Shown here: positions 5,875 through 6,044 of the stretch, piece after piece | Position numbering within the stretch: position 1 is the first letter of the stretch | How the letters are laid out: each line of letters starts with the position of its first letter | Assembly (NCBI GenBank): GCA_007135355.1 | Contig: SLJA01000270.1 | Span: 1-6,044 of the forward strand | DNA: 6,044 bases | Origin: Wenzhouxiangella sp. | GTDB taxonomy: Bacteria; Pseudomonadota; Gammaproteobacteria; Xanthomonadales; Wenzhouxiangellaceae | Reading direction: 5' to 3' | The notes under the pieces: generated by a model | Told to the model about the DNA's origin: nothing | What the model saw: only the letters and a program-made list of their open reading frames with translations | Databases searched by the model: none | Position numbers and translations under genes: made by a program

Positions 5875-6044
5875 ATGGAAACCATCAACATGGTGCAAAA
5901 CGTCAAGGAAGTGGGCCCGAAGCGCTACCGCGAGCAATTCGGCCGCTTTTACGAGGACTTTCAGGTTGGTGATGTCTACGAGCATCGGCCGGGCCGAACC
6001 ATCACGGAGACCGACAACACCTGGTTCACGCTGCTGACCATGAA
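5875..6044 (+). CDS. N-terminal part of a MaoC-type dehydratase, mesaconyl-CoA hydratase-like (partial, runs off the right edge)
   Basis: The frame is open to the end of the window and gives 56 residues. The segment from YREQFGRFYEDFQVGDVYEH through RPGRTITETDNTWFTLLTMN matches the N-terminus of MaoC/hotdog-fold hydratases of the beta-methylmalyl-CoA dehydratase (mesaconyl-CoA hydratase) group. The usual catalytic Asp/His region lies further downstream and is not present. Two starts are possible: the ATG at 5875 with a weak TGGA upstream, or the ATG at 5890 with GGAAA eight bases before it. The conserved part begins after both. It is the last visible gene of the rightward operon. With the CitE-like lyase it would hydrate an enoyl-CoA such as mesaconyl-CoA and pass the hydroxyacyl-CoA on for cleavage. 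Confidence 0.85.
   Translation, partial: METINMVQNVKEVGPKRYREQFGRFYEDFQVGDVYEHRPGRTITETDNTWFTLLTM

Overview
The window is GC-rich, tightly packed bacterial DNA. It contains no RNA genes, insertion sequences, CRISPR arrays or phage genes. Strong AGGAGG-type ribosome binding sites, sigma-70-like promoters and the protein types suggest a proteobacterium. A gamma- or alphaproteobacterium is plausible, but nothing in the window settles the lineage.

Layout. A divergent promoter region (about 2862-2987) separates two catabolic operons. The leftward operon (2861 down to 229) encodes an isochorismatase/N-carbamoylsarcosine-amidase-type amidohydrolase and then two PuuE-like polysaccharide-deacetylase-fold hydrolases whose reading frames overlap by ATGA. 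The rightward operon (2988 to beyond 6044) encodes a HapK/REDY-like small protein, an NAD-type short-chain dehydrogenase (SDR), a third PuuE-like hydrolase, a CitE-type CoA-ester lyase and the start of a MaoC-type (mesaconyl-CoA hydratase-like) protein. At the far left (1-137, leftward) lies the beginning of an unrelated-looking integral membrane protein gene.

Regulation. The palindromic core TGTCCGGACA occurs three times, each time next to a start of transcription: at 173-184 before the membrane-protein gene, at 2880-2895 before the leftward operon and at 2953-2964 before the rightward operon. Back-to-back sigma-70-like promoters can be read in the divergent region, and the palindromes sit on or just after their -10 boxes, as expected for a repressor. 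The regulator itself is not encoded in the window.

How the genes may work together (inference). PuuE-type enzymes open cyclic amides or ureides, and CSHase-type enzymes remove the remaining amide or carbamoyl group. The SDR handles an alcohol/ketone step. The MaoC and CitE-type proteins hydrate and cleave a branched or dicarboxylic acyl-CoA into central metabolites. Together this reads as an inducible pathway for a nitrogen-containing ring compound (cyclic imide, hydantoin or lactam type) whose carbon skeleton ends as a CoA ester. The exact substrate cannot be read from the sequence, and I do not recognise the arrangement as a characterised pathway.
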